Counted from the first letter of the stretch, positions 26,880 through 35,654 are shown. The stretch: 50,992 bases of DNA from Candidatus Thorarchaeota archaeon (GCA_016841005.1 JAEORG010000055.1:1-50992), one strand, 5' to 3'. Made by a program: numbers and translations. Notes: a model not told the origin generated them from the letters alone.

Positions 26880-27820
26880 TGGAGACCCACCAATTCTATT
26901 GAGATTGGCCAGAGTTCCTCGGCTACTTCCCGATCTAATGCTGGAGGTGCAGGTTCCGACTCTTTCGTGAGATTGAAGAACTTCCCACTTACGCCCTCAA
27001 GTTCCTTTGATACTCCGAGATAATATAATGCAGTTGCAGATATTTGTGGGTCTTTAGCAGAACGATTGATCAAGTTTTTCTTGTACCAAAGATAGATTCG
27101 ACCATTTTGTGAACCACTATTGGTTTTGACATTTCCTGGGTGCATGGCATTGATGGTAACACCACTACCCTCGAAATATTCTGCGAATTTTATCATCGAA
27201 AGAAGTTGTGCTGTTTTTGCCACACCATAACTTCCTAGACCAGAGTGGCGGCGATTTTCATACTTTAGATCATGGAGCCCTATTCCCCAAACAGCAAAGC
27301 GATGACCTTCCGAATTGACAAAGATGATGCGCGCTTTACCTTGCGCCTTTAATTTATCCTTAAGGATGTAATTAAGAGCGAAAGATGAAAGATAGTCTAC
27401 TTGAAACACGAGCTCATTATCATCTTCCGTAATTATCTTGGCTGTTGAATATAAACCAGCATTGTGGATAATAACATCGATATCTAGGTCGGAATCTAAT
27501 ATTTCCTGTCCAACTTTACGTACTTCAGATAATCGTGAGAAATCTGCAATCTTATAATCACATGCAACTTGAAATTCTTGGCGAATCTCTTCACATAGAG
27601 ATATTGACTTTTCTTCATTTCGATTAATGAGGAGAAGGTTCGCACCATGCGAAGCATATTCTCTTGCAGTCATGTATCCTATTCCTGATGTTGCTCCTGT
27701 GATAACAACCAAACGTCCTTTGAAATCATCGGCACATTCCTTTAGATCTCCACTTCCGCCTCGTATCATTGCCATGATATTGGACCATTTGTATTGTCGC
27801 CAATATTTTCTCTTACTCAT
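26876..27820 (-). CDS. Short-chain dehydrogenase/reductase, retinol-dehydrogenase-like
   Basis: 314 residues from ATG 27820, chosen because GAGGT lies 7 bases upstream; the frame runs to 27874. VVITGATSGIGYMTAREYAS is the NAD(P)-binding TGxxxGIG motif, NAGLY the structural NNAG-type motif and VNSEGH the Ser strand. YGVAKTAQL is the catalytic YxxxK. A C-terminal extension of about 60 residues is typical of the RDH/WW-oxidoreductase-like branch. Basic residue 33 (NRNEE) suggests NADP. The 4-base overlap with the CrtI-like gene implies joint action on a hydrophobic alcohol or ketone. Confidence 0.85.
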   Translation of the reverse strand: MSKRKYWRQYKWSNIMAMIRGGSGDLKECADDFKGRLVVITGATSGIGYMTAREYASHGANLLLINRNEEKSISLCEEIRQEFQVACDYKIADFSRLSEVRKVGQEILDSDLDIDVIIHNAGLYSTAKIITEDDNELVFQVDYLSSFALNYILKDKLKAQGKARIIFVNSEGHRFAVWGIGLHDLKYENRRHSGLGSYGVAKTAQLLSMIKFAEYFEGSGVTINAMHPGNVKTNSGSQNGRIYLWYKKNLINRSAKDPQISATALYYLGVSKELEGVSGKFFNLTKESEPAPPALDREVAEELWPISIELVGLQ

Positions 27821-28026
27821 AGGAACTACCTCGTAACTTCTAGTGACTCTTTCCGATGTTCTGCACAAATGCAACTATGTTGGCCATTTGTATTGGCTCA
27901 GATACATCTGCACAGGGTTCATCGAGTAAATTTCTCCATACGTAGTAGAAAATTTTAGTCAAATCATTCTTTATTTAATATTACTAAATGACCAAAAAAT
28001 TAACTATAGATATCCTTGGTCATTAT

Positions 28027-28419
28027 TTACAATCTTCTGAGTGACCTGTAATAATAGAGGTCCAGCAATAAAAGAAAGAAACCCTGTATGATCACTCCTA
28101 TACCATTGCCAACCATGTATGGATCTTGAAACAGGAACACGATGATAATAAGTCCAACAACTTGATAGATAATGTCCATACCAATACTTCTGTAAACAGT
28201 ATTAGCAATTTTTTCAGCTGATTCTTCTTTCTGTTTTACAATAATGTAGTAGGCTATAAAGGAATCAATTAATCCCCAAATGAATGCCTGTAGACCAATT
28301 CCCCCATAGATAGTGCCTGGTAAACTAAAAATTAGGACAATCCCAACTATGACATTGGCGATGCTCCATGTTATCAACAGTTTTCCAATACGTTGTCTAA
28401 ATATATCTAGATTCTTCAT
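28027..28419 (-). CDS. Small four-helix membrane protein, unknown
   Basis: 130 residues with four predicted membrane helices (about 15-32, 42-61, 83-98 and 103-123). The cytosolic loop between helices 2 and 3 carries charged residues (KQKEESAEKIANT). The short GGIGLQAFIWGLIDSFIAY stretch in helix 2 is the most distinctive. I do not recognise a function; proteins of this form are common hypothetical genes in archaea. Single gene, ATG 28419, in a region of uncharacterised membrane proteins. Confidence 0.6.
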   Translation of the reverse strand: MKNLDIFRQRIGKLLITWSIANVIVGIVLIFSLPGTIYGGIGLQAFIWGLIDSFIAYYIIVKQKEESAEKIANTVYRSIGMDIIYQVVGLIIIVFLFQDPYMVGNGIGVIIQGFFLLLLDLYYYRSLRRL

Positions 28420-28576
28420 ATTGGTCGTCTCATAGTGGGTCTATGTAACCATGACTCATAAATCAGTCGGAGAGAACTGAATAATGTAACGAATTCTTAC
28501 GATTAGATATGCTGAAATATTGGTAAACTTCCGGCAACCCACAAAAACTTGGGAACCTTTCTGAGGAAGAATGAAA

Positions 28577-29134
28577 ATGGGTACACTAGAGATAATCATA
28601 GGTGTTGGTATCACATTTCTTCTTTTCAGAATCTGGATAGTCGAGGTCAAACTTGTTGATGAGTTGGAGTTCCGACGACGATATTTTAGTCGTTTCTTTG
28701 CATACTATACAGCCTTAGCACTTGCATGCGGCCTTCTGTTCTTTCCATTCAATATTATGGTGATGCTTGCATTTCCAATCTTGGTTGTGACATCAATTTG
28801 GGACATCAATTTCTATAGAAGGTTTAACTCACAACCCTATTGGAAAAAGAATAAGCGCTGGCTTATAGTAGAACGTGTAACACTACATCCACCTGTGGTT
28901 CTGGTTGCTATCTACATGATTATTGTTGGTGCAGGGAATTTCATCGAAGCACCAAATCTCTTGCTGATGGCCATGAGTGTTGTCATTCTTTTCATTCCGT
29001 TCTTCCTTCTAGATGAGAGGTGGACGAAACGATACAAATGGCCCGAGGCGCTAATTGTGATTGGACTCATGTTGGCTTCAGGCATTTCACTACTTATTGC
29101 TGAAGCAATCCTATGGGGTGTTCCGATTTGGTGA
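28577..29134 (+). CDS. Polytopic membrane protein, unknown
   Basis: About 185 residues with roughly six hydrophobic segments and a His-Pro-Pro motif in the fourth (ERVTLHPPVVLVAIYM). ATG 28577 lies 9 bases after GAGGA; ATG 28571 is an alternative at too short a spacing. Its last 22 bases overlap the following GT87-like gene, which suggests coupled translation and possibly a shared membrane complex. Function not recognised. Confidence 0.62.
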   Translation: MGTLEIIIGVGITFLLFRIWIVEVKLVDELEFRRRYFSRFFAYYTALALACGLLFFPFNIMVMLAFPILVVTSIWDINFYRRFNSQPYWKKNKRWLIVERVTLHPPVVLVAIYMIIVGAGNFIEAPNLLLMAMSVVILFIPFFLLDERWTKRYKWPEALIVIGLMLASGISLLIAEAILWGVPIW

Positions 29135-30423
29135 TAGAGTGTGAAAACTCTTTCAAGTCATTTTGGAGTTATGTTAAAGGATCGCGTCTACTCAAGGCAG
29201 GACTTGTTTTCAGTCTAATTTACTACTTGGTTGTTTTGTCGTTGTTTGTCGTCTTATTGATTCTGAACTTGTTAGAGGATACTGTCTATACAGTGGATTT
29301 TCAGGTTTTTTACGAAGCTGGATCTATGTTTCTCTCTTCACCGGGTGATATTTACAAAGTTGCACCTAATGATTTACCTTATAGATACTTCCCATTGTTT
29401 GCTGCAGGTATAGCTATTTTCACCTTGATGCCATTATATCTCCTATACTTGGTCAATATCACATTCATGATTGTGATAAACATCGGTATTGCATTTCTTG
29501 TCTATCGAGTCAGTCATCAATTAGGTGTAACAACCTCTACAAAGAACTTCGAGAAAACGTTAGCAATTGTAATCATATCACCTCCACATATTATCAACCT
29601 CATTTTTGGTCAGATGACGCATCTAGCAATTTTTCTGGCACTCGCTGCATTATACCTACTTCAAATGAAAGAAAATGAAAAAATCTCCAAGTTCTTCTTG
29701 ATTGGTATTCTAATTGGATTTGCAGCAACCATCAAACCATTCTTTCTTCTACTTCTTCCGTTCTTGATTCCAATATCAATTTCGGAGAGATATCATCCTC
29801 ATATCCAACGAAGACAGTTTTGTGGAGTAACATTTGGATTTCTTAGCACCATGTTGCCAAACATCCTATACTTCATCATTTATCCAAATACAGTAAATGA
29901 ATTTCTCTTGGTTAACTTTTCAGGAGGTCTATTATCTCATCACAGCACTAGTATCACCATGTTAATCATTGACCTCTTGCTCTTGACTGATAATCAACAA
30001 TTTCTATTGATACTAATGGCAATCATTGGTGGATACATCTTTCTTAGAAGCTATATCGAATTTGTAAAAACTCCCTCTCATCAGAAGAACTATACTCGTC
30101 ATTTCACCGATATGATGTTCTTGGTTCTCCTTGTGTATCCTGACTCTTGGTTTCTATTTCTCGCAGTCTTGTATGCATTTCTTGCACCATCTATGCTTGA
30201 GCTCTACAAAATGGAAGAGGAAAGGAAGAAACATACCCGAATGCTAAATCTGCTCTGGTCAGGTTCAAACAACATACTGGCGTTCTTTTCTCTTGGTATA
30301 GTTATTCATTACTTGATTCTTGGCCTTGATCCAATTAATCCAATTTGGATAGCAATCCTGTATGTTTTATTCCAGAAGGTAAATTCGCAATTGAAAGATC
30401 CAAAGAAACAGATTCAGGACTAG
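29113..30423 (+). CDS. GT-C fold (GT87/DUF2029-like) membrane glycosyltransferase
   Basis: 436 residues with about ten membrane helices. The first external loop contains VDFQVFYEAGSMF and YRYFPLFAAGI. The Asp-Phe pair after helix 1 and the Y-x-Y-x-P motif are the hallmarks of polyprenol-phosphate-mannose-dependent transferases of GT87 and relatives. They use a lipid-linked sugar on the outer membrane face to extend lipoglycans or glycoproteins. ATG 29113 overlaps the upstream gene; in-frame TTG 29128 and GTG 29131 are alternatives. Sugar and acceptor unknown; it may serve the many surface proteins encoded in this window. Confidence 0.7.
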   Translation: MGCSDLVIECENSFKSFWSYVKGSRLLKAGLVFSLIYYLVVLSLFVVLLILNLLEDTVYTVDFQVFYEAGSMFLSSPGDIYKVAPNDLPYRYFPLFAAGIAIFTLMPLYLLYLVNITFMIVINIGIAFLVYRVSHQLGVTTSTKNFEKTLAIVIISPPHIINLIFGQMTHLAIFLALAALYLLQMKENEKISKFFLIGILIGFAATIKPFFLLLLPFLIPISISERYHPHIQRRQFCGVTFGFLSTMLPNILYFIIYPNTVNEFLLVNFSGGLLSHHSTSITMLIIDLLLLTDNQQFLLILMAIIGGYIFLRSYIEFVKTPSHQKNYTRHFTDMMFLVLLVYPDSWFLFLAVLYAFLAPSMLELYKMEEERKKHTRMLNLLWSGSNNILAFFSLGIVIHYLILGLDPINPIWIAILYVLFQKVNSQLKDPKKQIQD

Positions 30424-30450
30424 GTCCAATTGATTGCTATATGCATTATA

Positions 30451-30460
30451 CTTATATAAA
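30451..30460 (+). promoter_or_regulatory. TATA box of the arsR-hgcAB operon
   Basis: CTTATATAAA is a strong archaeal TATA match. Transcription about 25 bases from its centre would begin near 30480, at the second in-frame ATG of the arsR gene, so the mRNA is probably leaderless. ATGAAATTCAT (30471-30481) is a small palindrome (ATGAA-A-TTCAT) exactly there and could be the repressor's operator. Confidence 0.5.
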
Positions 30461-30479
30461 TTAGATTGATATGAAATTC

Positions 30480-30872
30480 ATGACTCAAGAGCATATTGAA
30501 CGTGTTGAAAATCTTGAGAAGTATTGTAAGGCCGAGCCCGATAAGGCACCCTGTTGTGAACCCTACAATTTGCGAAAGGAAATTATCGATGGCTTTCGAG
30601 ATTCATTTGCGAATGTAAGTCCTGAAATATTCACGGCTACTCTGAGAACTGGAATAGTCATGCTGTTACTAAGGCTAGAGTATGCTTGTGTATGTGAGTT
30701 TCAATATGCTCTAAACGAACCCCGGCAACCTCTGATGTCACATCATCTAAGAAAGATGAAAGAAGCAGGGTGGCTTAACAGTGAACGTAGAGGACGCTGG
30801 ACATATTACACATTGAATCCAGAGAAGCGGTCCTCAATGATGGACCTCATGGAATTCCTAGGAGACGAATAA
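30480..30872 (+). CDS. ArsR-family metal-sensing repressor of the hgcAB-type operon
   Basis: 130 residues from ATG 30480; ATG 30471 adds three. Winged helix of the ArsR/SmtB type: LEYACVCEFQYAL carries the CVC metal-binding motif at the start of the recognition region, as in ArsR (ELCVCDL). LMSHHLRKMKEAGWL is the recognition helix and RRGRWTYYTLNP the wing. Two more Cys (APCCEP) and one at KYC could complete a thiolate site for As(III), Hg(II) or another soft metal. It lies 3 bases before the HgcA fusion gene in the same transcript. ArsR-like genes next to hgcAB are known from other mercury methylators, so this is probably its regulator. Confidence 0.85.
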   Translation: MTQEHIERVENLEKYCKAEPDKAPCCEPYNLRKEIIDGFRDSFANVSPEIFTATLRTGIVMLLLRLEYACVCEFQYALNEPRQPLMSHHLRKMKEAGWLNSERRGRWTYYTLNPEKRSSMMDLMEFLGDE

Positions 30873-30874
30873 CT

Positions 30875-32617
30875 GTGGCTGTAGCATTTATGGCAGCTTT
30901 GGAAGATGCCCCAGAGAGTTATGACACTGCGTTTGATGAAGTTTTAGAAGGACGCTCAAGCAAAATTCGAGACAGAATTCTTGAATTTGTCAAACCGGGA
31001 ATGAAGGTCCTTGACCTTGGATGTGGACCAGGTTTACTGGCTATTGAAGCATCAAAAAGAGGTGCTTCAGTTCTTGGTATTGATGCAAGTCGAAACATGA
31101 TAAACACCGCTAAGTCTAAGGTAACTAACATGGATAATCCACCTGAGTTTCAGACACAGGATATCCTGAAACTTGGAGAATTTGAAGACTATGAGATTAC
31201 TCAGAGTAGAAAGGAAGAGGATTTTGATTCCAACATTATTCCTGAGGGCGAGTATGATCTCATTGTAAGTACGTTCTTACTCTCTGAATTAAAACCGCCT
31301 CAGAGACAGTTATTCATGCACATTGTACAAACCTTTCTGAAGCATGGTGGGATATTTGCGATAGCTGCAGAAACTCTTCCGAGGACATCCTCAGATAGGA
31401 AAGAATTTCACAAAAACAGGAATCTTGTAGAGAAGGAAGTTAGGAGAAGATTCCCTGATCCTATACTCAATCTTCAAAGACTCGCTGAAGACTCTGGCCT
31501 CATAGTAACAGATTGCGACCAATATGGCCCGGAGATAACTCTGATCCTTGGAAGAAAAGGTGAAACTCTACCTCAGAATGCATATCAAAATAGGTCATTA
31601 CCTTACAAAGGCGTAAAGGCGAGATTAAGAATCTGGTATAATCACCTCACAGGAGGATGGAGAGGTATTCCAATCAAGACTGGCCTCTATAAGGCAGGAA
31701 ATCCATCTTCAGATAGTCCAGTTTTAGTCACTGCAAATTACGAATTGACGTACTATACGGTCATGAGGGCGTTGGCAAAAGATGGTATTGATGCGTGGGT
31801 CCTAGTTTGTGATACAGCAGGAATCAATGTCTGGTGTGCTGCGAGAGGAATTCATTTCGATACTGAAGATGTTATTCAAATGGTCCGTTTGACAAGATTG
31901 GCAGAATTTGTCAATCATAGGGAGCTTATCTTACCCCAGTTGTCAGCTGCAGGGATGAATCCAACTGAAATCCGTGATAGAACTGGTTTCAGGGCGAGAT
32001 ATGGTCCTGTAAGAATTCATGATTTCTCCGAGTGGATGAAATTAAGCAAACCTCGTCCTAAACCCAGAGAGATGGCTAGCGTTACTTTCAATCTCAGAGA
32101 ACGAATGGAACAGTCTGTAGCTCATATACCATTCCTGTATGCGGCTATTCTTGCTAAGCCAATAGCAATTATAATCGCATTGACTCTGATTGCAGGATTA
32201 GGAATTGGATTGCTTTTACCTGTACTTGCTTTCTCAGCTATGATAGAAGTTCTTGTTCTAATAGGCGAGTTCAATCTTGCGTTGTTTGGCAATGCATTCA
32301 TGTTAGGCGTATTATTTCCGATACTACCGTCTAAGGGAAACTCGTTCTGGAGAAGAGGTCTTGGATTGGCTGCAATTACAATCCCATTTGCGATTATGAT
32401 AATGATGCTATTACAGGTAGCATGGACAGTTCAAATAGTATGGATAGTCCTTCAATTTGTAATGGCGACGTCACTAACTATGGATTTCTCAGGTATGACA
32501 TCAGTCAGTGATCCGAAGGTAATAAGAAGAGAATATCCCTATATGATAACGACCTTGAAGACAGGATTCCTCTTCATTATAATATTTAATCTCATAGTAC
32601 TAATCATGGGTTGGTGA
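30875..32617 (+). CDS. hgcA: SAM-dependent methyltransferase fused to HgcA (mercury-methylation corrinoid protein)
   Basis: 580 residues in two parts. Residues 1-225 are a class I methyltransferase with motif I VLDLGCGPG (45-53), the acidic end of strand 2 (GIDAS) and GEYDLIVSTFLL. Residues about 245-580 match HgcA: GLYKAGNPSSDSPVLVTANY, the cap helix INVWCAARG (N318, W320 and cobalt-facing C321), HRELILPQL, GFRARYGPVR, then five or six C-terminal membrane helices. HgcA passes a methyl group from its corrinoid to Hg(II). Ordinary HgcA is about 330-340 residues and lacks the methyltransferase. The usual cap helix NVWCAAGK is altered after CAA to RG. GTG 30875 start. hgcB follows 4 bases after the stop. 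Strong identification for the C-terminal part. Confidence 0.93.
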   Translation: MAVAFMAALEDAPESYDTAFDEVLEGRSSKIRDRILEFVKPGMKVLDLGCGPGLLAIEASKRGASVLGIDASRNMINTAKSKVTNMDNPPEFQTQDILKLGEFEDYEITQSRKEEDFDSNIIPEGEYDLIVSTFLLSELKPPQRQLFMHIVQTFLKHGGIFAIAAETLPRTSSDRKEFHKNRNLVEKEVRRRFPDPILNLQRLAEDSGLIVTDCDQYGPEITLILGRKGETLPQNAYQNRSLPYKGVKARLRIWYNHLTGGWRGIPIKTGLYKAGNPSSDSPVLVTANYELTYYTVMRALAKDGIDAWVLVCDTAGINVWCAARGIHFDTEDVIQMVRLTRLAEFVNHRELILPQLSAAGMNPTEIRDRTGFRARYGPVRIHDFSEWMKLSKPRPKPREMASVTFNLRERMEQSVAHIPFLYAAILAKPIAIIIALTLIAGLGIGLLLPVLAFSAMIEVLVLIGEFNLALFGNAFMLGVLFPILPSKGNSFWRRGLGLAAITIPFAIMIMMLLQVAWTVQIVWIVLQFVMATSLTMDFSGMTSVSDPKVIRREYPYMITTLKTGFLFIIIFNLIVLIMGW

Positions 32618-32621
32618 AGAA

Positions 32622-32954
32622 ATGACAATCGTGATACAAGAAAAACGGATGGACCTTACTTACGACTCCACAAAGTGTAATCGATGTGGGTTATGTTTAG
32701 AGGTGTGCCCTTTCAATGTCTGGGAATTACCAGAAAATGGTCCAGCCATTATAGTGAGACCAGAGGATTGTACAAATTGCACTGCCTGTGCAAAGAATTG
32801 CCTTGGAAATGCGATTACAGTTGCAAACATGGGGTGTGGCTGTATTTGGAATGAAGCAGGGCGTAGAAAGACAAAGCGAGAGGACACAATCGTAGGAGCT
32901 GTAGATGAGGAAAAACAGGATTCCTCTGGATGTGGTTCATCCTGTTGTGGATAG
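32622..32954 (+). CDS. hgcB: HgcB, ferredoxin partner of HgcA
   Basis: 110 residues with two [4Fe-4S] sets: C19, C22, C25, C29 (CNRCGLCLEVCP) and C50, C53, C56, C60 (CTNCTACAKNC). A GCGC follows at 71-74, and a C-terminal tail ends CGSSCCG. The late Cys pair is the hallmark of HgcB, where it is thought to bind Hg or its methylated product. Some 25 acidic/basic residues between the clusters and the tail make it slightly longer than the usual 95 or so. It would reduce the HgcA corrinoid to Co(I) at the membrane. Last gene of the arsR-hgcA-hgcB operon. ATG 32622, with ATG 32649 as a shorter alternative. Confidence 0.93.
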   Translation: MTIVIQEKRMDLTYDSTKCNRCGLCLEVCPFNVWELPENGPAIIVRPEDCTNCTACAKNCLGNAITVANMGCGCIWNEAGRRKTKREDTIVGAVDEEKQDSSGCGSSCCG

Positions 32955-33038
32955 GCTCTCTATGTTCGTCCAAAGAAAGTAAAACCGGTAGAAATTAAGG
33001 TGTAGCATCCCTGACAGAATGAACTCTCGGTGAATTCT

Positions 33039-34283
33039 ATGAAAGGGATATTCTACGACCTGAAGCTTCGAAAAATCATTCTAAAGAAGATGGGAATTTG
33101 CAGAAAATATTCTATGATCAAGTATCGTGATGATTGGCCCATTCCTGACATCATCCACCAAAATCAGGTCAAAGTGAAGACTCGATTAGGTGGAATTTGT
33201 GGTGGAGACCTTCATCAAATAAACATCGTTATACCATATGCTGCAACAATTATTGCTAGAAAGGACAGCCCTTTTCAAATGGGACACGAGCTAATTGGAG
33301 AAGTAGTAGAAATTGGTGATGAAGTTCAGAAGATCAAATTGGGAGATTATGTCATATTTTCACCTATGGTCAAATGTGAGGCTTATGGATTCGAGCCATG
33401 TTCTAGCTGTAAAGAGGGCCACTACAGCACATGCCAAGCAAATGCAGGATTGGGTGATGGTTCAGAATTAGTGGAGAAATATGGTGGAGATAGGAGATTT
33501 GGAGGATTTAGTGGAGGAGGATTCAGTGAGTATTTTGTAGCTTATGAGAATCAATTAACACCAGTTTCAAAGGAAATTCCAGATGAAATATCTGTTCTCG
33601 GCGAACCACTTACAATAGGTATTCATGCTGCATTGAGAAGATTACCTACTGATGACGAAACAGCATTAGTAATCGGAGGGGGCATCATAGGTCTGATGAC
33701 AATTTCTGCAATTCGTGAACTGAACTCAAAGTGTAGGATAATTTCACTAGTTAGATATCCGTTCCAAGCAACGATAGCTGAACAACTTGGAGCAGATGAT
33801 ATTATCATCGAACGTGAAACGGATGCAATTTATGATCAAGTAGCACAGTTGACTAAAGGCGAGCTTATTAAACCACTTAGAGGAAAACGGATACTCTATG
33901 GACGGGGAGGACCTGATGTTATCTACGATGCTGTAGGTACCGACTCATCCATAGATGACTCACTTCGACTGATTCGATGTAATGGGACCATCGTTCTCAT
34001 CGGTATGGGTTATAGTATCACAAAGAAGACAGAGTGGGCGTTGCAGATCTATAAGGAGATAACTATTCTAGGTTCAATGAATAGCGGCTTAGAAGAATTC
34101 AATGGTGAAAAAATAGATGCTTTTGAGCTAGCAGCTCGATTCTTGGAGAGGCAACCATCTAGGTATGAAGGACTTGTGACTCATCAATTCAAGATTGAAG
34201 ATTACAAAAAGGCATTTACCCTTGCAATGAACAAGAGCAAGGACAGGGCAATAAAAATTGCATTCTCGTTCTTGGAAAAGTAA
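33039..34283 (+). CDS. Zinc-dependent MDR-family alcohol/polyol dehydrogenase
   Basis: 414 residues from ATG 33039, where GGTGA lies 5 bases upstream; GTG 33030 is an alternative. The catalytic Zn region is RLGGICGGDLHQ with GHELIGEVVEIG. The structural Zn site has four Cys in KCEAYGFEPCSSCKEGHYSTC. The Rossmann domain is ALVIGGGIIGLMTISAIREL and GPDVIYDAVGTDSSIDDSL is the family signature downstream. A 30-residue insertion around residues 140-170 (GGDRRFGGFSGGGFSEYFV) and about 60 residues of extra length separate it from simple alcohol dehydrogenases. It is close to threonine/sorbitol-type relatives; substrate not determined. Stands alone 75 bases after hgcB; there is no sign that the two share a function. 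Confidence 0.85.
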   Translation: MKGIFYDLKLRKIILKKMGICRKYSMIKYRDDWPIPDIIHQNQVKVKTRLGGICGGDLHQINIVIPYAATIIARKDSPFQMGHELIGEVVEIGDEVQKIKLGDYVIFSPMVKCEAYGFEPCSSCKEGHYSTCQANAGLGDGSELVEKYGGDRRFGGFSGGGFSEYFVAYENQLTPVSKEIPDEISVLGEPLTIGIHAALRRLPTDDETALVIGGGIIGLMTISAIRELNSKCRIISLVRYPFQATIAEQLGADDIIIERETDAIYDQVAQLTKGELIKPLRGKRILYGRGGPDVIYDAVGTDSSIDDSLRLIRCNGTIVLIGMGYSITKKTEWALQIYKEITILGSMNSGLEEFNGEKIDAFELAARFLERQPSRYEGLVTHQFKIEDYKKAFTLAMNKSKDRAIKIAFSFLEK

Positions 34284-34308
34284 TAGAGGATTCTTAACTC
34301 AAATTAAA

Positions 34309-34788
34309 TCAAGAGAGAGATGCTCTAAGAACTTGCGCAAGATCTTCCCGACTCCTTCTATATGCTGCAGCATCTTCAGGCTCTAGGAAATCTTCTACAT
34401 CAGAGAGATTGTCCTGAATGTCAAGTAACTTGACCATCTTAGCTTCCTCAGGACCATTCAATAGCTGAGATTCATAGATTTGATTCCTGTTTGGAGTTCC
34501 ACGAGCCGGTTTGGTGAGGGCAACCACCATGTCAGAAACGATTGGACCAAATTCGGTAGTGACTTCTTCGATAGAAATTGCTGTGTCTTCCACCACATCG
34601 TGAAGGACTGCAGCAATAATTGCTTCAGTTGTCATTCCTAGACTCAGTGCATGAAGCGCAACCCGTATCGGATGAGATACATACGGAATCCCATTAGACC
34701 TAAAGCTCCCGTCATGAGCATTCATTGCAAAGATAAAGCTGTGAGAGATTCGGTCGAGTTCTTCCTGAGCCAATTCACGTTCACTCAT
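34309..34788 (-). CDS. Stand-alone RelA/SpoT-type HD hydrolase (MESH1-like)
   Basis: 159 residues. SFIFAMNAHDGSFRSNGIPY and VSHPIRVALHA are the H-...-H opening of (p)ppGpp hydrolase HD domains. AAVLHDVVEDTAISIEEV gives the HDxxED metal site and FGPIVSDMVVALTKP the following helix. No synthetase, TGS or ACT domain is present, as in small alarmone hydrolases and eukaryotic MESH1, which also acts on NADPH. It would dephosphorylate (p)ppGpp or a related nucleotide. ATG 34788; divergent from the GDPD gene over 62 bases. Substrate in archaea is uncertain. Confidence 0.82.
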   Translation of the reverse strand: MSERELAQEELDRISHSFIFAMNAHDGSFRSNGIPYVSHPIRVALHALSLGMTTEAIIAAVLHDVVEDTAISIEEVTTEFGPIVSDMVVALTKPARGTPNRNQIYESQLLNGPEEAKMVKLLDIQDNLSDVEDFLEPEDAAAYRRSREDLAQVLRASLS

Positions 34789-34850
34789 ATGCCAAGAAAA
34801 ACTGTGCGAGAACTTAAGGCTAAGTATGTGTAAACATATTCCGAGCCATT

Positions 34851-35654
34851 ATGAAAATTATCGGAAATCCACGACCTTTGATAATGGCACATCGGGGTGA
34901 TTCTGCAGCTGCTCCGGAGAATACGCTCTTGAGTCTTCAAAGAGCTGTTGAGATAGGTGTAGACTTTCTTGAGACTGATGTTCGATTGACAAAAGATGAT
35001 GAGTTTGTTCTGTTCCACGATAATACTCTATTGCGAACGACAGGTGTTTCAGGTACCATACGCGATAAGACCTTGGATGAGCTAAAACAGATAGATTTTG
35101 GTAGAACCTTTACTCTCGATGAAGGAGTCACTTATCCTTTTCGTGATAAGGGACACACAGTATTGACATTGAAGGAGGCATTTGATGCATTTCCTGATAT
35201 GTTCATAAACTTGGATATCAAAGACAAAAATCCGAATGCACCAGATCTCTTAGCAAAATTGATTGAAGAGAATGGAAGAGAAGAGTCTGTCGTGGTTGGA
35301 TCTTTTCATGATGCACAAATTTACAAGTTTCGAAAAATCATGCCTAATGTCAAGACATCTGCCTGTCCTTCCGAAGTGACCAGGTTTGTCTTTGCATTGA
35401 AAATGCGAGTTTTACGTCTCTTCACAAGAGGGTGCCTCTACGAATCTTTCGAAGTCCCAATCAAATATGGTAGGATAAGAGTAGTAACAGATCGGTTTGT
35501 GAAAGCCGCTCATGATAGAAATATTGCAGTCCATGTGTGGACGATCAATGAGAAAGATGAGATGGAGGATCTAATTGACTTAGGAGTAGATGGAATATTC
35601 ACGGACAATCCATCATTGCTTCGAAATATTCTAGTCGAACGCGGCCTGATTTAG
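34851..35654 (+). CDS. Glycerophosphodiester phosphodiesterase
   Basis: 267 residues. MAHRGDSAAAPENTLLS and FLETDVRLTKDDEFVLFHD are the catalytic His-Arg-Gly and metal-binding E.D motifs of GDPD TIM barrels. VHVWTINEKDEMEDLIDLGV and DGIFTDNP are the C-terminal signature. It hydrolyses glycerophosphodiesters to an alcohol and glycerol phosphate with a divalent metal, in the cytoplasm since no signal peptide is present. The archaeal version may act on sn-glycerol-1-phosphate diesters from lipid turnover. ATG 34851; single gene. Confidence 0.93.
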   Translation: MKIIGNPRPLIMAHRGDSAAAPENTLLSLQRAVEIGVDFLETDVRLTKDDEFVLFHDNTLLRTTGVSGTIRDKTLDELKQIDFGRTFTLDEGVTYPFRDKGHTVLTLKEAFDAFPDMFINLDIKDKNPNAPDLLAKLIEENGREESVVVGSFHDAQIYKFRKIMPNVKTSACPSEVTRFVFALKMRVLRLFTRGCLYESFEVPIKYGRIRVVTDRFVKAAHDRNIAVHVWTINEKDEMEDLIDLGVDGIFTDNPSLLRNILVERGLI

